DNA from: JBBTCX01 sp038043045
Lineage (GTDB): Bacteria; Planctomycetota; Phycisphaerae; UBA1845
Assembly: GCA_038043045.1 (NCBI GenBank)
Contig: JBBTCX010000225.1
Span: 1-25,456, forward strand
Direction of reading: 5' to 3'
Length of the DNA stretch: 25,456 nucleotides
Shown here: piece after piece, positions 1-7,286 of the stretch
How the letters are laid out: each line of letters begins with the position of its first letter
Position numbering within the stretch: position 1 is the stretch's first letter
Program-made: the position numbers and the translations under genes
Notes under the pieces: model-generated
What the model saw: the letters and a program-made list of their open reading frames with translations, nothing else
What the model was told of the DNA's origin: nothing
Databases searched by the model: none

Positions 1-2
1 TG

Positions 3-200
3 TTCGATCATGACGAACTCCACGCCAAGACAGCGCAAAGGAATCTGCGTTCCTAGTTAGCCTTATTTCTGAGCCGTTGGTACCGCGAAGGGTCCAACAA
101 AGACGCCCAGCAATCCGCCCGCTTCGCCGAAATCGCCAAAGCAAAAGCCACCTCCGAAAAAGTCCGAACCGAGGCCGACAAATTGTTGCCTTCCAAATAG
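3..200 (+). pseudogene. Partial coding frame interrupted by an in-frame TAG
   Basis: One frame reads as coding-like from the left edge to a TAG at 198-200, but carries another TAG at 54-56. The upstream part reads FDHDELHAKTAQRNLRS; the part after the stop contains SRWYREGSNKDAQQ and is an Ala/Lys/Glu-rich, probably helical segment ending in KLLPSK. Both parts have the same character, so they look like the C-terminus of one protein, though I cannot name the family. No good start codon or Shine-Dalgarno site follows the internal stop. It could be a pseudogene tail, a gene that truly ends at 56 followed by non-coding DNA, or a sequencing error. Confidence 0.25.
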
Positions 201-221
201 CCGCCCCTACCGCCGTAGTGT

Positions 222-464
222 ATGATGCATCCAATGCCAATTGCACGAGAAGGAATTCGTGAAATCGCCGTTGTAACGCTCATTCTGTGGGCGTGTGCTG
301 CGATCGGCGGATGGGTTTATTGGCCTCTTTCGATTCCTTTCGTAGCCGTTTGGTTTTTCGTCGTCGCCGACTTTTCCGTCGTTCGCCTTATGACACAGCG
401 AAATAATCAATTCCCCGGTTTGGGAGGTTCCACAACCGTCCAGGCGCCGTGCTCGTCCCAATGA
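222..464 (+). pseudogene. Truncated phosphatidylserine decarboxylase-like N-terminus
   Basis: This 80-codon frame starts with ATG-ATG and reads PMPIAREGIREI, followed by two hydrophobic stretches (about residues 14-32 and 33-50). That is the arrangement at the N-terminus of short bacterial phosphatidylserine decarboxylases (Psd), where an I-x-R-E-G motif and two membrane helices precede FFRDP. Here the text runs WFFVV and then departs from the family: no FFRDP, no active-site LGST, and only about 80 of the usual 200 or more residues. The last 57 nt overlap the 3' end of the convergent gene at 407-874. I infer a decayed fragment. A genuine small two-helix membrane protein is the alternative. 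Confidence 0.35.
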
Positions 465-874
465 AAATGCAGCACCGGGTGTTCGCGTCGGCGGAGTTCG
501 CTGCTGACTCCATCGATACGAATCACGACCGGTCGCGACCAATCGATTTTGATTTTCGAGATGTCGACCGCGAAGGTCATCACGTCTCGGGTGCGAATCT
601 CGATACGATTTCTATCCCTATCGAATGATCCCTTGGCGTAGGCCCCGGGCGCGTTCTTCTGAACGGCCAAGACTCGAAGCCAGTGATCGGAAACGTTTGG
701 GTCGGGTAGTGCGTTCCTTCCAGGCGTGGTATCGGAGGATGGAGTTTCCGAGGGCGATCGGTCGGTGTTTGAAGCAGGCCCGAGGCGCGATTGTGTCGGT
801 TCAGTCTGGAATCGGCACGTTCCAGCCGTCAACAAGACCGTCAGCACGACTTGGCGCGAGATCAAGAACGTCAA
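407..874 (-). CDS. Secreted or lipoprotein-like hypothetical protein
   Basis: A 155-residue protein I do not recognise. It has a hydrophobic N-terminus (VVLTVLLTAGTC) that resembles a signal peptide; the AGTC before the first Cys is only a near-lipobox, so lipidation is uncertain. A Pro/Ser/Thr-rich linker (about 25-55) leads to a compact C-terminal region with DISKIKIDWSRPVVIRIDG and LHFHWDEHGAWTVVEP, probably beta-rich. The start is TTG at 872-874, chosen because a strong Shine-Dalgarno sequence (GGGAGG on the minus strand, 880-885) lies five bases upstream and no ATG competes. It is divergent from hslV and convergent with the psd-like fragment. Confidence 0.65.
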   Translation of the reverse strand: MTFLISRQVVLTVLLTAGTCRFQTEPTQSRLGPASNTDRSPSETPSSDTTPGRNALPDPNVSDHWLRVLAVQKNAPGAYAKGSFDRDRNRIEIRTRDVMTFAVDISKIKIDWSRPVVIRIDGVSSELRRREHPVLHFHWDEHGAWTVVEPPKPGN

Positions 875-954
875 TCACACCTCCCATTGCCTTGCGTGGA
901 GGAAATCGTCCGCGGTTGCCAGCCCTCTGGAATTCTTGTACCGTCCATAATGAA

Positions 955-1569
955 ATGCGGATGCAATCGAAGGTCAAGACCACGTTGTCCCAAGCGACCC
1001 AACCGGGCGCGGCCGGGTATGTCGATGACACCACCCAAAAGTTGCGCGCCACGACCATTCTGGCGGTTCGCCGGGGTCGAAAGGTGGCGATCGGCGGCGA
1101 TGGTCAAGTTTCCTTGGGTCCAACGATCGTGAAGCATGATGCGTGCAAGATTCGATCCTTGGCCGAAGGGAAAGTGCTGTGTGGGTTCGCCGGGTCCGCC
1201 GCCGACGCGTTCGCTCTGTTGGAGCGATTCGAAGCTCAGTTGGAACGTCACCACGGTAATTTGCGTCGGGCGGCCATTGAACTCGCCAAGGACTGGCGGA
1301 CCGATCGTGTCCTCCGTCGGCTGGAGTCCCTGCTTGTCGTGGTGTCGGAAGAATCGACGTTGATGATCAGCGGGAGCGGCGATGTCATTGAACCCTCCGA
1401 CGGTGTTGCGGGAATCGGTTCGGGTGGAATGTATGCGGTCGCGGCTGCCCGAGCGTTGGTCACGCATACGGAAATGGCACCCGCCCAAATGGTCGAACAA
1501 GCGTTGAAAATCGCCGCCGGAATCTGCGTATACACCAACCAGGAGATTTTCGTCGAAACGCTCGGATAA
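955..1569 (+). CDS. hslV: HslV peptidase subunit of the HslUV protease
   Basis: HslV (ClpQ) is the threonine peptidase that stacks as hexamer rings with the HslU ATPase to degrade cytosolic proteins. The family core begins at 1051 with TTILAVRRGRKVAIGGDGQV. Counting that Thr as T1, D17, the catalytic-region K33 and the later GSGG loop are all present, as is ELAKDWRTDR, which is nearly invariant in the family. The start is unclear. ATG at 955 or 961 leaves about 30 residues before T1, an unusually long leader. TTG at 1042 would give Met-Arg-Ala-Thr-Thr and a 175-residue protein, matching the usual 175-180. None of these has a good Shine-Dalgarno site. The frame stays open up to 625, but that part lies opposite the gene at 407-874. 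hslU follows after 79 nt. Confidence 0.95.
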   Translation: MRMQSKVKTTLSQATQPGAAGYVDDTTQKLRATTILAVRRGRKVAIGGDGQVSLGPTIVKHDACKIRSLAEGKVLCGFAGSAADAFALLERFEAQLERHHGNLRRAAIELAKDWRTDRVLRRLESLLVVVSEESTLMISGSGDVIEPSDGVAGIGSGGMYAVAAARALVTHTEMAPAQMVEQALKIAAGICVYTNQEIFVETLG

Positions 1570-1648
1570 GAAGTGCGACGCGCTCGGCGTGGCCACCATG
1601 CTCATTGGGATCAATCTTGTGGATTGAATACCCCATGTGGATTGAAAC

Positions 1649-2992
1649 ATGCACGACCTCCAACCTCGACAAATCGTTGCCGCCCTGGATCGGTACATCA
1701 TCGGGCAACACGCAGCCAAGCGAGCCGCCGCCATCGCCGTTCGTAACCGCTGGCGACGCATGCAACTTCCCGAGCCCCTTCGTTTAGATGTAACGCCCAG
1801 TAACATGATCCTCATCGGTCCCACGGGCGTGGGAAAAACGGAAATCGCCCGTCGATTGGCCGGGTTAGTCAACGCACCTTTCATCAAGGTCGAAGCCACC
1901 AAATACACCGAAGTCGGGTACCATGGCCGGGACGTGGAAAGCATGGTCCGCGATCTTGTCGAGCTGTCTATTCACATGGTCCGCCAGGAACAGACCGAGG
2001 TCGTCCGCGTGGAAGCTGAACGAATGGCCGAGGAGGCGTTGCTCGATGCGATCATACCGTTCGGCGAATCGGATTCACGTGAAGACGACGGGGATAGTGA
2101 AACCGCACAACGCCGTCAGCGCAGTCGAGAGAAGCTGCGCGTACAACTCCGAGCCGGCGAACTCGAAGAGCGTATGATTGAGATCACCATGGAGTCAAAA
2201 GGTCCCCCCGTTGGGGTGATGACCAATATGGGCATGGATCAACTTGATCCCGACATGATGAACTTTCTCGAACGGCTTATGCCCACGCAATCCAAACGGC
2301 GCCCCGTACCCATTCGGGAGGCTCGCAAGATTCTATTCGCCCAGCAATGCGATCGACTCATCGATCGGGAGAAGGTTACCGAAATGGCCATTCGCCGCGC
2401 GGAAAGCAGCGGGATGATCTTCATCGACGAGATTGACAAACTGGCCTCACCCTTCCAAACCCACGGTCCGGATGTCTCTCGCCAAGGAGTGCAGCGTGAT
2501 TTGCTGCCCATTATTGAGGGATGCTCCGTGACGACTCGTTACGGTCCCGTACGAACGGATCACGTTCTATTCATTGCGGCCGGTGCGTTCCACGGAACCA
2601 AACCCAGCGACCTGATGCCCGAATTGCAAGGGCGCTTACCTATACGGGTTGAACTCGAGAGTCTTACCCGAGATGACTTTCGCCGGATTCTGACCGAACC
2701 TCAACACGCCCTGCTTAAACAGCACATGGCCTTGCTGGAAACCGAGGGCGTGCGAATTGAATTCGCCGAGGATGCTATCTCAGCCCTTGCAGAACTGGCC
2801 TACCAAATCAATCAAACGACCGAGGATATCGGGGCCCGCCGATTGACTACGGTCGTCGATAAGGTGATGGAGGAAATCAGCTTCGAAGGTCCTGACCGCC
2901 GCGGCGAAACTATTCGTATCGATGAAAGCTACGTTCGAACTCGCCTCTCGGCGATCACGCAAAACGCCGACTTGAGTCGGTTTATCCTCTGA
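1649..2992 (+). CDS. hslU: HslU ATPase subunit of the HslUV protease
   Basis: HslU (ClpY) is the AAA+ unfoldase that feeds substrates into HslV. The 447-residue length is normal. The N-terminus has YIIGQ and the Walker A motif GPTGVGKT (57-64). A charged, coiled intermediate domain spans about 110-230. Walker B is MIFIDEIDK (256-264), and the sensor/C-terminal small domain carries EDIGARRL. The protein ends in DLSRFIL, the tail that inserts between HslV subunits to activate them, so a working pair is likely. The axial pore loop reads GYHG (90-93) where E. coli has GYVG. It lies 79 nt after hslV, and the spacer holds two copies of GTGGATTGAA (1619-1628 and 1636-1645). Confidence 0.97.
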   Translation: MHDLQPRQIVAALDRYIIGQHAAKRAAAIAVRNRWRRMQLPEPLRLDVTPSNMILIGPTGVGKTEIARRLAGLVNAPFIKVEATKYTEVGYHGRDVESMVRDLVELSIHMVRQEQTEVVRVEAERMAEEALLDAIIPFGESDSREDDGDSETAQRRQRSREKLRVQLRAGELEERMIEITMESKGPPVGVMTNMGMDQLDPDMMNFLERLMPTQSKRRPVPIREARKILFAQQCDRLIDREKVTEMAIRRAESSGMIFIDEIDKLASPFQTHGPDVSRQGVQRDLLPIIEGCSVTTRYGPVRTDHVLFIAAGAFHGTKPSDLMPELQGRLPIRVELESLTRDDFRRILTEPQHALLKQHMALLETEGVRIEFAEDAISALAELAYQINQTTEDIGARRLTTVVDKVMEEISFEGPDRRGETIRIDESYVRTRLSAITQNADLSRFIL

Positions 2993-3070
2993 TGCCCCCG
3001 ATATATCGACGATCACACACAAATGGAGCGCGGACTGTGCACGTCTCAGGGGTTTTCCCTGCGTTGGGCG

Positions 3071-3099
3071 TTGCCGGTTTCAAACCTGACCGATAGACT
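3071..3099 (+). promoter_or_regulatory. Possible sigma70-type promoter
   Basis: TTGCCG (3071-3076) is separated by 17 bases from TAGACT (3094-3099), 27 bp before the ATG of the lipoprotein gene. Each hexamer matches consensus at about four of six positions. A weak CAGGG/CCCTG hairpin (3047-3061) lies just upstream and may help end hslU transcription. Confidence 0.3.
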
Positions 3100-3125
3100 A
3101 CGATCTTGGATTGGGATGTCGACAA

Positions 3126-3716
3126 ATGAAGAACATTGCGAATCAACGAAGAAAAAGCCCGGCACGGTCGACCGCGCTTTTGGCCATGCCGGTGTTGCTG
3201 ATCGGCTGCATGTTTGGCTGCGCTCAGAAGCAACACGTCGTTTCCGATCCCGCCCAGCGCCAAATGTTGAGTTTGCTCATGCCGCAACGAATCCAGATCG
3301 TCGAACCGTTTACCCGTGTTCGCAGTTTTGACGACGACGATTCACTCGATGGGATCGAGCTATTGGTCCAAGCCGTCAACGCCCTCGACGACCCCGGTCT
3401 GATGGTCGTGGGAAACATCCGCGTGGAACTGTACGAATACCTGCCGGCCAGCGGCGAACCTCGCGGGCGACTTCTCGAACATTGGGACGTGGACCTTTCG
3501 ACGGCCAAGGACCAAAAAGTGTTTTGGAACAAGATGACCCAAATGTACGAGTTTCGGATGGCGGTCGATCCCACGCTGATTCCCCCAGCCGAGCAGTATG
3601 TCCTTGGCGTAACCTATACTTCACCTTTGGGCGAGCATCTTACCGATGATTGTTTGATTCGATATCGTTCCACCGGATTTCAACCGGGAACAGCGCGAAC
3701 GTCGTTTCCCGAATAA
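3126..3716 (+). CDS. Hypothetical lipoprotein
   Basis: A 196-residue predicted lipoprotein of unknown function. The N-terminus has a basic stretch (NQRRKSPARS), a hydrophobic core and a lipobox (LLIGC, or the following FGC), so export and lipidation are expected. The mature part includes MPQRIQIVEPFTRVRSFDDD and VELYEYLPASGEPRGRLLEH, a probably beta-rich domain of about 150 residues resembling conserved uncharacterised planctomycete lipoproteins. No catalytic motif is visible. ATG at 3126 is preferred over TTG at 3111 because it directly precedes the basic signal-peptide region. The next gene, also a lipoprotein, starts 22 nt downstream and is likely cotranscribed. Confidence 0.8.
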   Translation: MKNIANQRRKSPARSTALLAMPVLLIGCMFGCAQKQHVVSDPAQRQMLSLLMPQRIQIVEPFTRVRSFDDDDSLDGIELLVQAVNALDDPGLMVVGNIRVELYEYLPASGEPRGRLLEHWDVDLSTAKDQKVFWNKMTQMYEFRMAVDPTLIPPAEQYVLGVTYTSPLGEHLTDDCLIRYRSTGFQPGTARTSFPE

Positions 3717-3738
3717 TCTCTTTAAAGGATGAAGTTTG

Positions 3739-4059
3739 ATGAAAAGCGGAATATTCAAAGTTCTTTTTTTGGCGGTATGCGGCATCATCGTGGTTCTCGG
3801 CGGCTGTCGATCGGACAAACTGGTTCATGCGAATTTCACTCAGATCAGACCTCACGTATCCACGGAAACGGAAGTCGCCGCTTTGATTGGCGACCCTGAC
3901 GCAAAATTGACCGAAGAGTGGATTTACACCCGCCCAGACCAGCACTTGACCGCCAAGGTCCATTTTGATCTTCACGGCCGTGTAACAAGGGTCGAATGGA
4001 TCGATGCCCTTGGTGAAACATGGGAAGATTCCGATGATTCGCAAGCGGGACGAAAGTAA
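3739..4059 (+). CDS. Small BamE/SmpA-like lipoprotein
   Basis: A 106-residue predicted lipoprotein. The signal peptide (GIFKVLFLAVCGIIVVLGGC) ends in a good lipobox, LGGC. The short mature domain reads FTQIRPHVSTETEVAALIGD, then EEWIYTRPD and VHFDLHGRVTRVEW. This order (an I-x-x-G/H-x-(S/T)-x-x-E-V helix, a G-D/P turn, a W-x-Y strand and a final hydrophobic strand) is the SmpA/OmlA/BamE fold found in outer-membrane assembly lipoproteins. The match is at fold level, so a role in outer-membrane biogenesis is inference. ATG at 3739 is chosen over TTG at 3736; AAGGA lies about ten bases upstream. Probably in an operon with the preceding lipoprotein gene. Confidence 0.75.
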   Translation: MKSGIFKVLFLAVCGIIVVLGGCRSDKLVHANFTQIRPHVSTETEVAALIGDPDAKLTEEWIYTRPDQHLTAKVHFDLHGRVTRVEWIDALGETWEDSDDSQAGRK

Positions 4060-4406
4060 GACGACACTTGTGAAGTTTCCGTTTAAGCAGGCATGGGACA
4101 TGAGGCAGTCGGCGCATCGACCGATAAGGAAAGAATAGGGTTTTTTCGGCTGGTTTTCGACTTGCGTGAACCCTAAGAAATTGGTACTTTGTGCGACAGC
4201 GACGAAGCCAATTGGGGGGCCCGTCCCGCTGATTCGCTCCTCACGACATAATTCGTAAAGAAGTTGACGGAATGTCCGGGTGACTCAAGTACGAAGCGAG
4301 GGGGAGTCCCTGTGTTGTTGTATGTGCTTTGATTTGTGCGTGTGCACAAAAATCGGATGAAGAACGAAGTATTGGTCTAGGAATTTGAACGAACTGTAGG
4401 TCTGGC
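4060..4406 (+). other. Intergenic leader upstream of EF-G
   Basis: 347 nt without a convincing gene. It holds two inverted repeats: TAGGGTT/AACCCTA (4136-4142 and 4169-4175) with a 26-nt spacer, and the tighter palindrome at 4333-4350. A weak promoter-like pair, TTGCGT with TACTTT 17 bases later, lies around 4163-4185. The length suggests a structured 5' leader or regulatory region for the EF-G gene. I recognise no known riboswitch. Confidence 0.3.
4333..4350. promoter_or_regulatory. Inverted repeat before EF-G gene
   Basis: TTTGTGC (4333-4339) and GCACAAA (4344-4350) form a perfect 7-bp inverted repeat around GTGT, 56 nt before the EF-G start. No T-run follows, so it is not a standard terminator. 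It could be an operator or a leader hairpin. Confidence 0.3.
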
Positions 4407-6506
4407 ATGGAACTGTTAAGTAATATTCGAAACATTGGAATTTCAGCGCACATCGACTCCGGCAAAACGACGTTGACGGAGCGGATCCTTTTTTATGCCG
4501 GGCGTATTCATCGGATGCACGAGGTCAAGGGCAAGGACGGTGGGGCCACCATGGACTTCATGGAGCTGGAGCGCGAACGCGGGATCACCATCCAATCCGC
4601 AGCCACCACGGTTCATTGGGAAGACAAACAAGTCAACATCATTGATACCCCGGGCCACGTTGACTTTACCGTGGAAGTAGAGCGGTCGCTTCGAGTGTTG
4701 GATGGCGCGGTGCTCGTTTTATGTGCCGTCGGCGGTGTGCAGTCGCAATCGATTACGGTGGATCGCCAGATGCGACGCTATCGGGTTCCGCGGTTGGCGT
4801 TCATCAATAAGCTTGATCGCGTGGGAGCTGACCCCAGGAGGGTCATCGCCGAGCTGGAAACCAAACTCGGGCTGGTGGCTGTCCCGGTTCAAATTCCGAT
4901 CGGAGTGGCGGAAGAGTTTAAAGGTCTCATCGATCTGATTCGAATGAAGGCCGTCTATTTCGACGGACCGACCGGAGAGGACATTCGGGAAGCTGAAGTT
5001 CCGGCGGAGTTTCGTGACGAAGCCGATCGGGCGCGGCACGGGATGTTTGACGCCTTGAGCCTCTACGACGACGAGCTGATGGAAGTCATGCTGGAGCACG
5101 GCGAGCCGAAAGTAGAGCAAATTCAAGCGGCTTTGCGGCGTGCGACACTTGGTCGAGAGATCATTCCCGTGCTCTTGGGCTCGGCCTACAAGAACAAGGG
5201 TGTGCAATTGCTTTTGGACGCCGTCGTGCGATATCTTCCATCGCCGCTCGACCGCGTGGCTTTCGCCGTCGACAACGCCAACGACGGGGCCGAAATCACG
5301 ATTACCGCCGACACCGACGGACCCGTGGTGGCCATGGCGTTTAAGATCGTCGATGAACCGTTCGGTCAATTGACCTACGTCCGCGTGTATCAAGGCGAGC
5401 TTAGGCGAACCCAACCCTACAAACTGGTGCGGACGGGCAAGTCGCAGAGGATTGCAAGGATTTACCGATTGCACGCGAACAAACGGGAAGATGTGGAGTC
5501 CGCGTTCGCGGGTGACATCGTCGGCGTCACAGGTTTGGAATGTGTTTCGGGCGATACGCTTTGCGATCCTGAGATTAGCGTTTCGTTAGAAAGCATGCAT
5601 TGTCCCGAGCCGGTGATCTCTATTGCCATCGCTCCGGAACGGACGGCCGATCGCGACGCGATTTCGAAAGCATTGAACCGGTTCGTGAAGGAAGATCCGA
5701 CGTTTCATGCACATTTCGACGAGGAAGCGGGACAAACGATTATTTCGGGCATGGGCGAGTTGCACCTGGAAGTTTACGTGGAGCGAATCAGGCGTGAATA
5801 CAAAGCCGGCGTGATCGTCGGTCAGCCCAAGGTTCAATACAAAGAATCCCCAACCGTCGAAACGGAATACAATTATAAACACAAAAAGCAAACCGGTGGC
5901 TCGGGACAATATGCTCACGTGGTTGGACGGGTTGTGCCGATGCCGATCAACGGCGAGACGGACTACGAGTTTGAAAACAAAGTCACAGGCGGTCGCGTGC
6001 CGAGCGAGTACATTCCATCGGTGGACAAAGGGTTCCAAATGGCTCGGGTGAAAGGGCCGTTGGCGGGATACGAAGTCGTCGGCGTGAAGATGGTCTTGGA
6101 GGATGGCTCTTCACACGCGGTCGATTCATCGGACTTGGCGTTCCAACTTTGTGCACGGGCGGCATTCCGTGAAGTGATTCGTGAAGCCAAACCCGTGCTC
6201 TTGGAACCCATCATGAAAGTCGAGATCGAAGTGCCCACCGAGTTTCAAGGCGGCGTGACCGGCGATCTTGCATCGCGGCGCGGGCTCATCACGGGATCGG
6301 AGATGAAGGGCGTGTCCGTCGTCATCACCTCCGAAGTTCCGCTGGCGAATATGTTCGGTTACTCCACCGATTTGCGATCCATGACCCAAGGCCGGGCGAA
6401 TTTTTCGATGGAGTTCAATTGCTATCGCCGAACTCCGACCGTCGTTCAAGAAGAAATCATCGCCAAGTACCGCAAGGACAAGGACAAAGCCACGGCGAAG
6501 AGATAG
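4407..6506 (+). CDS. fusA: Elongation factor G, mitochondrial/spd type
   Basis: EF-G is the GTPase that moves tRNAs and mRNA through the ribosome after peptide bond formation. At 699 residues it has full length. GTPase motifs are AHIDSGKTT (14-22), RGITIQSAA (59-67), DTPGH (80-84) and NKLD (134-137), followed by domains II-V including EFQGGVTGDLASRRGLITG near the end. Several segments match, as I recall it, the human mitochondrial EF-G1 closely: HIDSGKTTLTER, MHEVKGKDG, VLDGAVLVLCAVGGVQ and FGQLTYVR. This points to the spdEFG1 subfamily of spirochaetes, planctomycetes and delta-proteobacteria, proposed as kin of mitochondrial EFG1. A second EF-G elsewhere is possible. It stands alone, with no rpsL, rpsG or tuf beside it. 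Confidence 0.96.
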   Translation: MELLSNIRNIGISAHIDSGKTTLTERILFYAGRIHRMHEVKGKDGGATMDFMELERERGITIQSAATTVHWEDKQVNIIDTPGHVDFTVEVERSLRVLDGAVLVLCAVGGVQSQSITVDRQMRRYRVPRLAFINKLDRVGADPRRVIAELETKLGLVAVPVQIPIGVAEEFKGLIDLIRMKAVYFDGPTGEDIREAEVPAEFRDEADRARHGMFDALSLYDDELMEVMLEHGEPKVEQIQAALRRATLGREIIPVLLGSAYKNKGVQLLLDAVVRYLPSPLDRVAFAVDNANDGAEITITADTDGPVVAMAFKIVDEPFGQLTYVRVYQGELRRTQPYKLVRTGKSQRIARIYRLHANKREDVESAFAGDIVGVTGLECVSGDTLCDPEISVSLESMHCPEPVISIAIAPERTADRDAISKALNRFVKEDPTFHAHFDEEAGQTIISGMGELHLEVYVERIRREYKAGVIVGQPKVQYKESPTVETEYNYKHKKQTGGSGQYAHVVGRVVPMPINGETDYEFENKVTGGRVPSEYIPSVDKGFQMARVKGPLAGYEVVGVKMVLEDGSSHAVDSSDLAFQLCARAAFREVIREAKPVLLEPIMKVEIEVPTEFQGGVTGDLASRRGLITGSEMKGVSVVITSEVPLANMFGYSTDLRSMTQGRANFSMEFNCYRRTPTVVQEEIIAKYRKDKDKATAKR

Positions 6507-6514
6507 TAGGTCGG

Positions 6515-6535
6515 GCGAATCGGTGATGGATTCGC
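6515..6535. terminator. Hairpin between convergent genes
   Basis: GCGAATC (6515-6521) and GATTCGC (6529-6535) form a perfect 7-bp stem with a 7-nt loop in the 39-nt gap between the EF-G stop and the convergent SRPBCC gene. No clear T-run follows on either strand, so it may only aid termination. Confidence 0.35.
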
Positions 6536-6545
6536 AAGGCAGTGT

Positions 6546-7154
6546 TTACCCACGCGGGCGAGCTTTTTTCTTCTTGAGTTCCACGAGTGTGGTGTCAGCG
6601 GTTGCAAACGCTTCAAGCTCGAGCAATTGTTTTTTCCAAAAGCTTTTCATTTTCTTGACGGCCGCAGCGGTTGGAAGCTTGTGTTGCTGAAGGGCGATCT
6701 GGGTTTTGTCGGCGGCCTTGGGGTAGAGCATAACCTCCAATCGCGTTTCGTCGCTTAAGCGAATGCGGAGTGACTTGTCGACGGTCGCGGTCGTGACATC
6801 AAAATCAACATCCAGAAGCCATTTCTTACGCGTGCGGAGGTTTTTCCAGGCGTCAAAGAGCGTAGCGGCAGATGCAGCAATCGTTTTGCTCACGCTGGCG
6901 TCGTACCCGGATGGCGTTTCGTGTTTTTCGCGTAGACCGCGAGCTTGCTCATAACCCACGGTGACCATCTGCTGCCACCAAGACCCCACTTCGAATTCTT
7001 CGGATACGATTTTAACGATGCCTTTGTGATCGAGTTTTTTCGCGCCGGCTTTATCGAGTAGTGCAAGCCACTGAGGCCAAGTTTTTCCTGTGGCTTTTTC
7101 GACGGCTTCACTGCTGATTCCGCCCACTCGGACGTCCGTCTTCGTTTTCACCAT
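6546..7154 (-). CDS. SRPBCC (AHSA1-like) domain protein with DUF4287-like N-terminus
   Basis: A 202-residue soluble protein in two parts. The N-terminal half (about 15-95) reads TGKTWPQWLALLDKAGAKKL, DHKGIVKIV and WWQQMVTVGYEQARGLREKH. It resembles the small helical domain (DUF4287-like) often placed before SRPBCC domains in bacteria. The second half (about 90-175), from VSKTIAASAATLFDAWKN to YPKAADKTQIALQQHKLP, fits the helix-grip START/Bet v1 (AHSA1) fold that binds hydrophobic ligands. The tail (178-202) is basic and Lys-rich. No catalytic residues are evident and its ligand is unknown. ATG at 7152-7154 has only a distant GAGG upstream. It is 132 nt downstream of the DUF1579 gene, with a terminator-like hairpin between them. 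Confidence 0.85.
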   Translation of the reverse strand: MVKTKTDVRVGGISSEAVEKATGKTWPQWLALLDKAGAKKLDHKGIVKIVSEEFEVGSWWQQMVTVGYEQARGLREKHETPSGYDASVSKTIAASAATLFDAWKNLRTRKKWLLDVDFDVTTATVDKSLRIRLSDETRLEVMLYPKAADKTQIALQQHKLPTAAAVKKMKSFWKKQLLELEAFATADTTLVELKKKKARPRG

Positions 7155-7181
7155 AAATGGATGAACCTCACAGGAAAAGAA

Positions 7182-7218
7182 GGGGACCTCGCGTTGAGAA
7201 AATCGACGCGAGAACCCC
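7182..7218 (-). terminator. Probable terminator of the DUF1579 gene
   Basis: Arms GGGG-CTCGCGT (7182-7194) and ACGCGAG-CCCC (7206-7218) pair over 4+7 bp around a 2x2 internal loop. On the minus strand the stem is followed by TTCTTTTCC, fitting intrinsic termination after the gene ending at 7287. The plus side is also T-rich, so it might work both ways. Confidence 0.5.
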
Positions 7219-7286
7219 TTTGGTTTTTCGAAACGACGATCTTACGAGCTTCGCTTCTTTTCTAACCCGCGATGAGGGAGATCCAA

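Noticed and set aside
625..954. Upstream extension of the HslV frame
   Set aside because: It overlaps the minus-strand gene at 407-874, has no resemblance to HslV, and reads as Arg-rich antisense sequence.
1619..1645. Two GTGGATTGAA copies as the start of a repeat array
   Set aside because: Only two short copies in a 79-nt spacer; far too few for CRISPR or a meaningful array.
871..1944. Long minus-strand open frame opposite hslV and hslU
   Set aside because: It is antisense to two certain genes, and its translation is Arg/Ser-rich with no domain features; it arises from codon bias of the plus-strand genes.
4136..4175. Inverted repeat TAGGGTT/AACCCTA as a terminator
   Set aside because: The loop of 26 nt is long and no T-run follows the right arm, so it is described only as leader structure.
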